A DNA stretch of 42,842 bases from positions 1 to 42,842 of the forward strand of contig JAVKOQ010000405.1 in NCBI GenBank assembly GCA_031835245.1. The letters run 5' to 3'. Shown piece after piece: positions 20,139-29,470 of this stretch (position 1 is its first letter; the number at the start of each line of letters is the position of its first letter). The translations under genes were made by a program, and so were the position numbers. Origin of the DNA: Balamuthia mandrillaris. Its lineage: Eukaryota > Discosea > Longamoebia > Balamuthiidae. The notes beneath the pieces are model-generated. The model had not been told where the DNA came from and made no database searches. It worked only from the letters and a program-made list of their open reading frames with translations.

Positions 20139-22355
20139 TCATTCCTTTCTTTCTTTGCCTTTGCTTTTTTCTTCTTCCATTCCATCTTCAGCAGTGTCGT
20201 TCTCCGGCTCCATGAGAAGCACTTGCCTCTCCAAAAACGCAGCCCTTTCTTCTTCCACTCCCTCAAACAGCTCCTTGTGATTTGCTATCAATATCTTCAT
20301 CACGTGATATCCCCCCACCCCTTCGTACAATCCATAGGTTGACGAACTCTCCAACGAAGCGGAGGTTGGCATCTTGGAACGGAGTAAATTGGGACCAACC
20401 AACAACCCGAGGTTGTCGACGTTCATCAAGTTGCGGCGCCGCGACGAGGCCACCTCGAAGAGGAGCACGAGGATGTGATGCAACGCGAACCGATGTAACG
20501 GAGGCATTCGAGCAATGACGCCGCGTATCACTTCAAAGGGTTGAGGGGCTTCCGTGCTGGCCATGCACTCGTGATAGAGGTCCCAGGGGATGAGAGGTTC
20601 TGGCATCGTACGAAGCCAGTATTTGAGGATGCTTGCGAGGAGGTGAGGGTCGGTTGCTTCGTTGGCCCAATTTATATCATGTCCTGATGTTTAAAGTTTT
20701 GAAGTAAGTCCAATAAGAAAGGGGATGAAGGAAGAGACAACAAGAGATAGATACCAGAATCAATAGATTGACAAATTTCCTTGACTCTAGTGGCGGAGCC
20801 GTTCACTCTAAACAAACCAGTTGCACACAATATCTTTTCTTCACTCAGCATGTAGTCGATAAGTTCCTGAAATGGTTTTGGCATGAAATAGCCTTTATGT
20901 CTCCGCCTCTGCATCACTTCGTTCAACGACAGACCACAAACTATGAAAGAAAGAAACAAAGACAGATTATGAGAAACGACGAAAGAGGACGATGAGAGAG
21001 AACTTACTTTTGAGCTTTTTGGAAGTGGTAGATAGAGAACTCAAAAGGTCGCGTAACCGATCACGTTCTTCGGTGTTGGGGAGGACCATTTTCCATATCG
21101 TGCCATCCGTCATTTCCAATCGTAACGTTTTGCCATCCAGTTGAGTCGGTAGTGTTTGTTCTTTTCATATGTCACCGATAGGAAGTAGAGAAGCTACTTA
21201 TTAAAAGACTGACAGATAAATGGTAAAATAGAGAACATAAGGGTACCTTCTTCACAAGGAGTTAATAGCACACGTTCATTGATTTGATGAAATCGAATTA
21301 GGCCGACACAACTAAACGTTTCGCTAAAGAAGTCCAAGTAACGGCTGGAGAGCACTAGTACGTCGTTGAACAGGAAGTAAAAGTGGCATTTAGGTTGTTG
21401 CTGATAAAGTTGCACATATGATACATCATTGGGATGAGGGATTGAAGAGAGAACGTTTTGCAGGAGAAAAAAAGATCCTTTTAGCAATTCCTTTCTGTTG
21501 GGAACTACCAACTTGAATCCAGCGTCAAGTGTTTGCTGGTTGTTGTTGTAAGAAGGAGCGAAACAAGAGAAAGGAAAGGAAAAGAGAACGATGAAGAGAG
21601 AGAATGATAGAGTAAAGGTATCAAAGCACAGAAAGATACTTTTGCAGAAATTGTGAACTTGGCATCTAATTCGAGGAGATATAGTTGTTCAGCGGCTGTA
21701 ACTCTCGCTGCCTCAACAGCATCGCTAAGTTGGTTCAGTTGCTGTAAAAGCGATCGCAATTCTCCTTGTTGTGGTACAGAAAGTTCAGCTAAGAACTGCT
21801 GTTCTAGTTTCTGGTCAAGAAGCCGACGAACAACACGAGGAGAAAAAGTGAGTATTTGATGAATATATGAGAACTTGAGCGAGAAGGAGAGAGAGAGAGA
21901 AAGAGAGAGAGAGAGAAAGAAAGAAAGAAAGCAAGTACATTAAAGAAATATAAATATACAGAAACACGACCGTGTGAAAGTGTAAGCAAGGAAGTCAGTT
22001 TGCAGTGTGCATAGGATTCTATTTTCTGTTCAATTGTTAGGAAGAAGAAGAAAAAGGAGAAGAAGAACAAGACCAAGAAGAGGAACAAGAATGAAGAATA
22101 CGAGGACGAAGACAAAGAAGATTTAGAGTTAGATTGGTAGCACGATGGTCAATAAAATGAAGTACAAACTGCAATAAACAGCTGAAAGTTTCTAGACTTG
22201 TTCTTACACCTCTGCAGAGCCCTCAGTCCGATGGGTGATTGTTTCACAACGGCCAGAAACTCATAAAACTGAGACAACTATGTTATGGTTTTTGTGTTTT
22301 TGTGTTGGAAAACATGAAATGAACCATACAAAAAAAAAAACAAGAAGGAAAAGGA

Positions 22356-22451
<96 letters not shown>

Positions 22452-22453
22452 AA

Positions 22454-22525
<72 letters not shown>

Positions 22526-22973
22526 AACAACAAGAAAGAAAGAAAGAAACGACAAGAAAGAAAGAAAGAAAGAAAGAAACGACAAGAAACGACAAGAAAC
22601 GACAAGAAAGAAAGAAAGAAAGAAAGAAAGAAACGACAAGAAACGACAAGAAAGAAACGACAAGAAAGAAACAAAGAGACAAAGAAACGACAAGAAAGAA
22701 AGAACGAAACGCAAGAAAGAGACGAAACCAAAATGGAAGAAGTAGAATGCTACCAAAAGAGAAAAAGAAGGCAAAAGAGAGTCCACTCCAGCCTGCTTCT
22801 CTCGGCAGATCGATAACGCTTGCAGCACCTCCACATGTAGCTTGTGCAGCTCTTCCACCTTGAAGAAAATGGTCGACAGCTCTGTGGCGCCTACTTTGTT
22901 CCTCAGTTTTGTGCTTTCTTTTGCTGGTCGCCAAAAAGCCTTTTTTGTTGTCGTTTGATTTCGATGAACAAAG

Positions 22974-23004
<31 letters not shown>

Positions 23005-23127
23005 TAAATGGTGTATAACCTGAATGAGAAGAGCGAGACTTTCTCCATAGGCACATTCGTCCGCGATGACTTCACTCAGCAACTGCTGAAAGAGGCTGAT
23101 CGAGTCTGTGTCTGCTACTCCATTCAT
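20139..23127 (-). CDS. RhoGEF (DH-PH) and RhoGAP fusion protein
   Basis: There are nine exons on the minus strand: 23127-23020, 22939-22754, 22277-22170, 22025-21966, 21873-21640, 21535-21247, 21160-21008, 20940-20755 and 20683-20139. Phases agree throughout and the product is 622 residues. The DH domain is about residues 15-225 (LLSEVIADECAYGESLALLI, STIFFKVEELHKLHVEVLQA, KLTSLLTLSHGRFSYIHQIL). The PH domain is about 240-375 (KELLKGSFFLLQ, CHFYFLFNDVLVLSSRY, TIWKMVLPNTEERDRL). The RhoGAP domain is about 380-600 (GLSLNEVMQRR, CATGLFRVNGSA with catalytic Arg finger R424, LKYWLRTMPEPLIPWDLYHE, NLGLLVGPNLL). The protein can therefore load and unload Rho-family GTPases, as BCR and ABR do in animals, and probably acts on actin at the cortex. 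Only 49 bases separate its stop from that of the convergent CAX gene. Confidence 0.93.
22340..22740 (-). repeat. (GAAA)n microsatellite, 400 bases, in intron 2 of the RhoGEF/GAP gene
   Basis: On the plus strand this is GAAA units decaying into AAACGACAAG units; on the sense (minus) strand it is TTTC, i.e. pyrimidine-rich. It fills most of the intron between 22753 and 22278. A small (GA)n run at 22974-23000 lies in intron 1. Confidence 0.95.
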
Positions 23128-23163
23128 TTTTTCGCTTTCTTCTTTTGTTTGTGCAAATTATCC

Positions 23164-23257
23164 GTGACGACATGAGAACAAAATCACGGCGACACGAATC
23201 GCAAAGAACAACGTCGACACGAAGGAATTTGATGAAATTTCCACGTTCATGTCGACC
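23164..23257. promoter_or_regulatory. Cluster of four TGTCGAC/GACGACA motifs upstream of the RhoGEF/GAP gene
   Basis: GTGACGACATG (23164-23174, 37 bases before the ATG), GGCGACACGAA (about 23188), CGTCGACACGAA (23212-23223) and CATGTCGACC (23248-23257) lie close together. Spacing is about 25-36 bases. A promoter role is inferred. Confidence 0.45.
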
Positions 23258-23306
23258 TTTCCCGCCTTTTTTTTTTATTCCTTTTTTTTTAAAGAAAAAA
23301 TAAGGG

Positions 23307-23383
23307 AAGGAGGGAAGGAAGGAAGGAAAGAAGGAAGGAAGGAAGGAAGGAAGGAAGGAAGGAAGGAAGGAAGGAAGGAAGGA
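23307..23383 (-). repeat. (GGAA)n microsatellite
   Basis: Tandem GGAA units on the plus strand read TTCC on the strand transcribed for both flanking genes. It lies upstream of the RhoGEF/GAP motif cluster. Confidence 0.9.
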
Positions 23384-23477
23384 GGACGGCAATGAGCAGG
23401 ACAGCGAAACTGCGGCAAATGGATCCACAAGAGCTGACCACGCCTTGCCTGGCGGCGTGGCGGTTGCATGATCTCCC

Positions 23478-23810
23478 TTGCTAAAAACAGAGGAAAAGAA
23501 CAAGAACAAGAAGGAGAAGATAAAAGAAGAGGATTGCGTGTTGTGCCTGCAAGCAGACGTAGTGGAAATGCTAAAGGCTTGTCGCATTCGCTGCGATGTC
23601 TGTAGACAGTACTGTATGTGCTCCCAGAGAAAGACTCACTATGACAGGAAGCGATGGCATTGGGATGTGGATCGAAAGGTGTGGTGGGAGCAAAGCCTGT
23701 GCGAAACGACCGTTGCTGCCATCGCTAAGAGATCGTTATGGTCTGGATGTACAACATCAATGATAACTACAAGAAGAAGAACAAGAACAAGGAGCAGCCG
23801 AAGAAGTTGA
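23478..23810 (+). CDS. Possible small Cys-rich protein (hypothetical)
   Basis: This is an open frame of 110 codons. Its first third is Lys/Glu-rich and may be non-coding. The middle has a cysteine pattern resembling a small zinc-binding fold (EEDCVLCLQADVV, ACRIRCDVCRQYCMC), followed by basic and aromatic residues (RKRWHWDVDRKVWW) and a basic tail. The non-repetitive, tryptophan- and cysteine-rich composition is unlike the surrounding shadow frames. It lies opposite the 3' flank of the WDR20-type gene. No family is recognised, and an upstream exon starting near the ATG at 23392 could not be joined in phase. It may equally be chance. Confidence 0.25.
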   Translation: MLKTEEKNKNKKEKIKEEDCVLCLQADVVEMLKACRIRCDVCRQYCMCSQRKTHYDRKRWHWDVDRKVWWEQSLCETTVAAIAKRSLWSGCTTSMITTRRRTRTRSSRRS

Positions 23811-23845
23811 AGTTAGAAACAATGGATAGTTTGTGGTTCGGTCGT

Positions 23846-26356
23846 TCATTGTTCCGTTATTGCTGGTTTCTCCGTTTGCTCTTCTTCTTGAGAAGAAGAG
23901 GAGGAGGAAGGTAATGCATCACTTTCTATCTTTTCGCTTTCGGTCGTTGGTGCAAACCCTGGCCTTTGCCTGTTTTTTTTTAAAGTCAGAAACGCCAAGA
24001 AATGCCAAGAAAGAAAGGCAAACCATATTTTTGTGCCACCATGCACAGAAGCCGTCAAAAGTGCGTCATTAACGAAACAAAGGCTGGTGGGAAGTTCGAC
24101 GGAAGCGGCTGAAGTAACGCAGACTTGGTGATGTGCGATTGGATCAAGCACAAGCGCTTCTTCGTAGGTTAGAGGTGGTACCACCATTCCTGTTCGTTGA
24201 GCATAGGTTCTTCGTGTTGTCGGCTGTTCATTATATGTCAGAAGCAGAACAAGAAGTAGAAGAGGGTCAAGAACAATAACAACCATAACAAAAGAATAAA
24301 ACAAGGAATGAAATAAGCACCTCAACATAATCCGCAAAGTTGAACTCCCAAAAGAGGAGTTGAGTATCCCTTCCCACAGAAGCAAATCGATACTTTCCTT
24401 CATGTGGGTGGCAGTGCAGCGGATCAAAGGCCACCGCGTTGATCCACGACTTGTGACCCTCTCCTCTGGCCAAGAGACAAGGCCCTTCATGCCGTTGTTG
24501 CCATCGAGCTACCACCGAATAAGTTCGAGTTCTGGTTCGTCGTTTTTGTTGAGAATCGGTTTTTGTTGGTGTGGAGGTTAAAGAAGAGGGATGAGAAGGA
24601 GAAGGGGCGGTTGGAAAGGGGTCGAATATGCTGACGAGATCGTCTTCTCCGCCGGTCTTTTGTTACATAACAATGGTAAGAATTGGTTAATAGTGAAAAG
24701 CAGATTAACAGAGCATGCAGCGGTGTACCAGGATAAAACGGTCGTCAGGGCTCCAAGCTACACAACGTAAACCACCAAAGAAGCTTTGAAAGGCTACCAA
24801 TAAACTGAAGGGGTTGCGAATAATGAGAAAAATAGATGTGGAGGAAGCGAAAGAAAATAACGAAAGTATCGCATGAGAGAGCCATTACGCTTGTTTATGA
24901 AAGTCAAATACTCGAAGATATCCATCGGCACCAACAAGAGCTATATAACGTCCGCTATGAGAAAAGGCCAGATCTGTAGTTGATATGATTAGAGGAAAAA
25001 GAAAGTGGAAGAGCAAGAAAAAATAAGGCAAGACCATATATTGGTTTGGTGCTGACGTGCCAAACGGAGATAGGATTGTAACGAGAGAGCTGGTGACGGA
25101 TGAAGAACTCTCCTTCTTCTTGTTTGACCGACTATAAACAATTACAAGAAACATGTCAGCTCTAAAAAGAAACGCTAAAAAGGAACAAAGAAAAAAAATG
25201 AGAGAGAAAGAGAACAGAAAACCTGAGAAGAAGTAGGAGAAGAAGAAAGAGGAGGGTGCCACTGAAGCAAAGAAGCATTGTCAGCCTCCTCCCTCTTCTT
25301 GTCGAGCAAGAACAAGTCTCCACCAGCCACCGCCACAAAGTGGTGCGAGGAATGGGGCAGCCACTTCACCAGCTTCACCGTCTCCTCTATCATGTTCTTC
25401 TGGTTGAAGAGATGAGCAGCTGACTTTTTCTTTGTGGTTGTGCTGTTTGTTGTCGGTGTTGTTGTCGTCGAAACAAAAGGCAAACTTTTGAGGTAAATGA
25501 TGTTGTTGGAAGAAGAAGAAGAGGAGGAAGAAGCGGAAGAGGTTGGTTTGGTGCAAGCGAGAAGCTCCAAGCGGTTGCGACCGACACGAACGTCATAGCT
25601 GACAACGGAGCTCGCGCTGAATACGCTTCTCATGGGTTTTATCGGCGTTGCTGGTGCGCGTGACGAAGAAGAAGAAGAAGCAGTTTGTTGCGGTTGCTGG
25701 CGTGAAGAGGCGGACAGATCGTACGGATAGAACAGAATAGCGTCGTAAGTATTGAAGCTGAAAAGAAAAGGAGTCGAAGAAGAAGAAGCAGTAGCAGCAG
25801 CGGCAACTTCTTGTCTGTCTGTTTCCTCCTCTGATGGTCGCAGAGAAGCACTTGGGCTTGTCATTTTTTGAGGAGAAGAAAGAGGGGAGAAGGAAGGAGG
25901 AGAGAACGGGGGAGGCGAGGAAAGCGGAGAGAATGAAGGAGGGGAGGAAAAAGGAGAGAATGAAGGAGGAGAGAAAGAACGTTGCGGAAAGAGCAGCGGC
26001 AGCGTTTTCGAAGATGATGAAGAAGCGGAAGCAGGGGCGGAATCAGAGGAGCAAGAAGGGTGAGGAAAAAACAGGATCGTGGCAGACTCTTGTGGAGGAG
26101 GTCTTCTGCTTCCAGGCAAAAAGGAAGCAGCGGAGGCGGACGCGCTTTTGATGGAAGAAGAAGAACTCTCCCCTCCGATTTCCAAATTGGATTTGGGCGA
26201 GGACGAAGCGGCAGCAGAAGAAGAAGAACATTGATTCCGCGTAAGGTAGCGGTACTCGCCATCGGAAACGAGGGTGTAGACCCCCTCCGGCGCTTTGAAG
26301 GTGGGGCGGATGGCTTGTAACGTGCTGTCGCTCCTTCCTCGCATTCGTCCTTTCAT
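23846..26356 (-). CDS. WDR20: WDR20/DMWD/CreC-family WD40 protein
   Basis: There are seven exons on the minus strand: 26356-25223, 25131-25035, 24973-24889, 24804-24729, 24656-24321, 24223-24024 and 23969-23846. Phases agree and the product is 683 residues. After a long Ser/Pro-rich N-terminal half, the WD40 region gives characteristic family signatures in order: NPISVWHVS, FSHSGRYIALVGADGYLRVF, FFGGLRCVAWSPDDRF, TGGEDDLVSIF, GHKSWINAVAFDP, FASVGRDTQLLFWEF and, near the end, LPTSLCFVNDALLTASVHGG with IWQRP. Animal WDR20 and fungal CreC bind and activate a USP12/USP46/CreB-type deubiquitinase; CreC acts in carbon catabolite repression. The same role is likely here, inferred from family. A palindromic CATGACGACATG lies 36 bases before the ATG, in a 166-base divergent promoter shared with the F-box gene at 26523. 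Confidence 0.93.
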
Positions 26357-26391
26357 CTTTGCTACTTTTTTTTTCTCAGCCCAAAGATATT

Positions 26392-26403
26392 CATGACGAC
26401 ATG
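26392..26403. promoter_or_regulatory. CATGACGACATG palindrome-like motif
   Basis: The motif lies 36 bases upstream of the WDR20-type ATG on the minus strand. It is identical to the element at 29221-29232 in front of another gene. Confidence 0.5.
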
Positions 26404-26494
26404 AACATAAGTGTTCACTCTTCTGTCCATGCTCATATCTTCCTCATTTGTCTCCTCTCCTCGCCCCTGTCCTGGCTTCTGTCCTCTCTCCTAG

Positions 26495-26503
26495 CTGTCG
26501 ACA
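26495..26503. promoter_or_regulatory. TGTCGAC motif 20 bases before the F-box/ankyrin start
   Basis: CTGTCGACA sits 20 bases upstream of the ATG at 26523. It belongs to the same motif family as the other sites in this window. Confidence 0.4.
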
Positions 26504-26522
26504 AAGCCTCTGACACACAGCC

Positions 26523-28028
26523 ATGAGCGGAGACCACCATGGCCACGGACATGCCGGCACCACCACTGCCATCTGCCATCTGCCCCATGAGCTGCTCTGC
26601 TACATCCTCAACGAGCTGCTCCCGGAGGGCTTGGCTGGCCTTGTGGCCCAAGTGTGCCGTCGCTGGCGAGAGTGCGTCCCGCCCGACAAAAGAAACCTCA
26701 TGGCCGCCAGAACCATTCTCGCGCTCACCAGCACCATCAACGAAGGCGACGAACAAGAAAACGCTCCTCTCTGGAAGTGGGCAACGGACCGTGGTTTGTT
26801 GATAACCTCGAAGAAGCTCTTCGTGATCGCTGCCGCCACAGGTCGCCTGGACGTCCTCCATGCCCTTGCCCCGAGCCATCAACCCTGGTATCAGCTGGAG
26901 CCCCCGCGTTACAAAGCGGCAACAAAGGAGGCCGCCAAAGGGGGTCACCTTCACGTCCTGCAGTGGCTCTTCCAACGCGCGCAAAGCTGGCAACGAAAAG
27001 GCTTTGTCAAGGATACATGTCACGCTGCGGCCATCGCTGGCCACACCCACATCCTCAAATGGGTGGCCCACACGCCCCTGCTCCATGGGCCTGGTGACGC
27101 ACTAAGCGGCCAAATCGTTGAAGCAGCGGCTCTTGGAGGCCAGTTGGAAACGCTCAAGTGGATGAAGGATGAGATGGATAAAGCGGCAGCCAAAGAAGAA
27201 ACAGGAAGAGAGCAACTTGAATATTATGCTGAATGTGTGTTTCGTGCAGCCGCTGCGGGAGGACACCTTCACTTGCTTCGTTGGGTAGCAAGCTCGGAGC
27301 TAGGCTGTGCTCCCAAAGGAGACCCACACATCTACTACTGGGCAGCCAGCGGAGGAAGACTGGATGTGCTACAGTGGTTGCACGACGACTTGGGCATTCA
27401 CTATGACGGTTCCAAGTACGCTTGCTACCAGGCTGCCACAGCAGGTCACTTGGACGCTTTGCGATGGCTGCTGGCGCGTGGGGGTAAGTTGGATGAGACT
27501 CTGTCTGCCTTCGCTGCCAAAGCAGGCCATCTGCCTGTACTGCAATGGCTGTTCGAGCAGGGCTGCCCCTGGAATGACTCTGCGGTAGGAGACGTGGCAG
27601 GTAGAGGACACACTGACGTGCTACGTTGGTTGTACCAGCGACAAGGAGGAGAGGCCCTGACCAAAGCCGACAGCTCCACCAGCCTTTGTACAAGGGCTGC
27701 AAGCAATGGCCACCTGGAGACTCTCAAGTTCCTTCGTCTGGAGGTACAGCCACAGTTTGCGTGGGGCGTCGAGACCAGCAGAGCTGTCGTTGCGTGTCCC
27801 CGAGTTGCTAACAAAAAAGCCTTGGCTTTGCTCCGTTGGATGCGTGAGGAGGCCGACCCCCCTTGTCCTTGGGATGAGAAGACTAGCCAGGAGGCGGTAC
27901 AAAAAGAAAGGTGGAAGCTGTTACGGTGGATGTGTTGGGAGGCACAGCCACCATGCCCGGCCAGCCAGAGGACTTTGCGAAGACTGCGTGTTCATGAGAA
28001 AGAGAAGGGTGCTGCAAGGAAGGTGTGA
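26523..28028 (+). CDS. F-box / ankyrin-like repeat protein (intact copy)
   Basis: This is a single exon of 501 codons, with a start in GCCATGAGC context. The N-terminal F-box is residues 15-50 (CHLPHELLCYILNELLPEG, VCRRWRECVPPDKRN). About thirteen degenerate ankyrin-like repeats follow, with the pattern AAxxGHLxVLQWL: AAKGGHLHVLQWLF, AAIAGHTHILKWV, AALGGQLETLKWM, ATAGHLDALRWLLARGG, AAKAGHLPVLQWLFEQGCPW and AASNGHLETLKFLR. It is a close paralogue of the interrupted gene at 6170-7723, colinear along its whole length. The family is greatly expanded in amoebae and in their giant viruses. The F-box would dock to Skp1 in an SCF ubiquitin ligase, with the repeats choosing the substrate. Lack of introns among intron-rich neighbours is notable. 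The stop lies 54 bases from that of the convergent F-box gene. Confidence 0.9.
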   Translation: MSGDHHGHGHAGTTTAICHLPHELLCYILNELLPEGLAGLVAQVCRRWRECVPPDKRNLMAARTILALTSTINEGDEQENAPLWKWATDRGLLITSKKLFVIAAATGRLDVLHALAPSHQPWYQLEPPRYKAATKEAAKGGHLHVLQWLFQRAQSWQRKGFVKDTCHAAAIAGHTHILKWVAHTPLLHGPGDALSGQIVEAAALGGQLETLKWMKDEMDKAAAKEETGREQLEYYAECVFRAAAAGGHLHLLRWVASSELGCAPKGDPHIYYWAASGGRLDVLQWLHDDLGIHYDGSKYACYQAATAGHLDALRWLLARGGKLDETLSAFAAKAGHLPVLQWLFEQGCPWNDSAVGDVAGRGHTDVLRWLYQRQGGEALTKADSSTSLCTRAASNGHLETLKFLRLEVQPQFAWGVETSRAVVACPRVANKKALALLRWMREEADPPCPWDEKTSQEAVQKERWKLLRWMCWEAQPPCPASQRTLRRLRVHEKEKGAARKV

Positions 28029-28081
28029 TAACTGCACTCGGTTATTTAAAAAAGAACAAACAAACAAAACAAACAACAGGG

Positions 28082-29153
28082 TCACCCAGTAAAGTATTCC
28101 ATCCTTCCAGCAAACTCACGGATTTGGTCGGTTGCAGGACCGTCAAAGGCTTGAGAGCTGGGGTAGTAGAAGCCTGCACACAAGGAAAGATGAGGTCCTG
28201 CCAGAACCACGTCCCCAACTTTGTTCTTCGGGTTTGTCTCGATGTAAGATATTCCGCGTGTACAGCTGGTGAGAATGTAGAGCGCTGTGGTGCTGCCTTT
28301 GGCGAGTTTTATGTTGAGCGGTTGAGGAAGGGTCAGACACTCGGTGCCTCTCTCTGAGGAGAAGCTCACTGGTTTCTCTATGGCCATCAAAGATTGGTGA
28401 AAAAGAAAGCAGGAAAGAAACGACATGAAAAGACGAACCAAAGACAGAAACCCAGCCTTTCTCTGAACTCTCGTGATGCTTTAGTCCCTCTGGGTGATAG
28501 AATACTTGCACACGAAGCGGCTGGGACCAATTGGTCTTTGTGAAGAAGGAAAGGCAGGTCAGGGTCACGTCGGTATGGGCTATGATGTCGAAGGCCAGGC
28601 CGTAATGGTCTCTGTCCTTGTGGGCGTTTTCGTTGATGCTGATGTGTTTCATGTAGAAGGTCTTGCAAGGCGAAGAACAGAAACGAGATTAGAATAACGA
28701 AGAAACGAGAACGACGAAAGCGAAAGAGAAATACGAAGAGGAGAGGACAAAAACGTGAACGAGGAGAGTTAAGAAGAGAGAGTGATGAAAGAGCAGAGCA
28801 AGCCAAAAACACGGTAGCCAAACCTGCAAAAAAGCCTTCTTCCAGGGAGCAGAAGGCTCATAATGTAATCCGTTCTCAAGAGAAATCCCAGCCTTGCTCA
28901 ATAACTGCGGAAAGAGGGCTGAGGAAGGGCTTGGTGGCGCTGCTGCCTCTTCCCCTTCTTCCTGTTGGGGCTCCTCCTTGGCCACCACCCGCTCGTTCCA
29001 CCACTTCTCAAAGCAGCGGTACCAAAAGGCGGGATCTTGGCTGGCGTTCTGCCAGGACTGGCATACAAGGCCGCAAGACGTGGCCACTTGCTTGGGCGGC
29101 AGCAACTCAAACACCAGCTGCAGCACCTCCGACGGTACTTGCTGGATGGACAT
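28082..29153 (-). CDS. F-box protein with C-terminal beta-sandwich-like domain
   Basis: The exons on the minus strand are 29153-28824, 28661-28452 and 28375-28082, all phase 0; the product is 277 residues. An F-box opens the protein (VPSEVLQLVFELLPPKQVAT, CQSWQNASQDPAFWYRCFEK), followed by an acidic linker and a conserved WKKAFLQ segment. The remaining 165 residues are a beta-rich domain: DHYGLAFDIIAHTDVTLTCL, LRVQVFYHPEG, EKGW, LPQPLNIKLAKGSTTALYIL and, at the end, IREFAGRMEY. This order (VY-type strand, single W, 'supernatural' L strand with xIxxG and FYI, final R-F-x-G-x-I-x-Y) resembles a jelly-roll module that I associate with PHR-like or carbohydrate-binding-like folds; the exact family is not certain. 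A substrate-binding role for an SCF ligase is inferred. It is preceded by a CATGACGACATG motif 68 bases upstream. Confidence 0.8.
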
Positions 29154-29220
29154 TCTGTCTGGCCGAACTCCTAGAGCTCCTTGCTTCTCTTTCCTTCGTT
29201 ACGAAAAGCGTCTCGGCCGT

Positions 29221-29232
29221 CATGACGACATG
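29221..29232. promoter_or_regulatory. CATGACGACATG motif
   Basis: The motif is identical to that at 26392-26403 and lies 68 bases before the F-box gene ATG at 29153. Confidence 0.5.
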
Positions 29233-29268
29233 CAAAAAGCTCTCTTTCACAGAAGAGAAGACGAGAGA

Positions 29269-29271
<3 letters not shown>

Positions 29272-29325
<54 letters not shown>
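29272..29325 (-). repeat. (GA)n microsatellite
   Basis: This is a pure GA run on the plus strand (TC on the minus strand) in the 5' flank of the minus-strand F-box gene. Confidence 0.95.
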
Positions 29326-29327
<2 letters not shown>

Positions 29328-29470
29328 AACGCCCCGAATACCAACTGAAGGAGTACCTCCAAAGGAACAGGAGAGACGAGGAGAGAAAAGGACTACCCCT
29401 TCTTCGTTGTTTTTTTTCTGCTTTTTCTTTTTTTTTTTTCTGTATTATTTGGAACAAGATGTGCTCTTTT

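Larger units (their letters stand above)
23128..23845. other. Spacer between RhoGEF/GAP 5' end and WDR20-type 3' end
   Basis: The spacer holds a motif cluster (23164-23257), a (GGAA)n microsatellite (about 23307-23383) and a short Cys-rich plus-strand frame (23478-23810), each described separately. Confidence 0.5.
29154..29470. other. Spacer with promoter motif and (GA)n repeat
   Basis: This lies between the F-box gene start and the oxygenase stop, both on the minus strand. It contains the 29221-29232 motif and a (GA)n microsatellite, about 29272-29325. No gene is seen. Confidence 0.5.

Noticed and set aside
22340-22740. Possible CRISPR-like or satellite array (AAACGACAAG units)
   Set aside because: The units are a decayed tetranucleotide repeat with no unique spacers, lying inside an intron.
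22278-23075. Long Phe/Leu/Ser frames over the GAAA repeat
   Set aside because: They arise because a tetranucleotide repeat lacks stops. The segment is the second intron of the RhoGEF/GAP gene, as shown by phase-consistent flanking exons.
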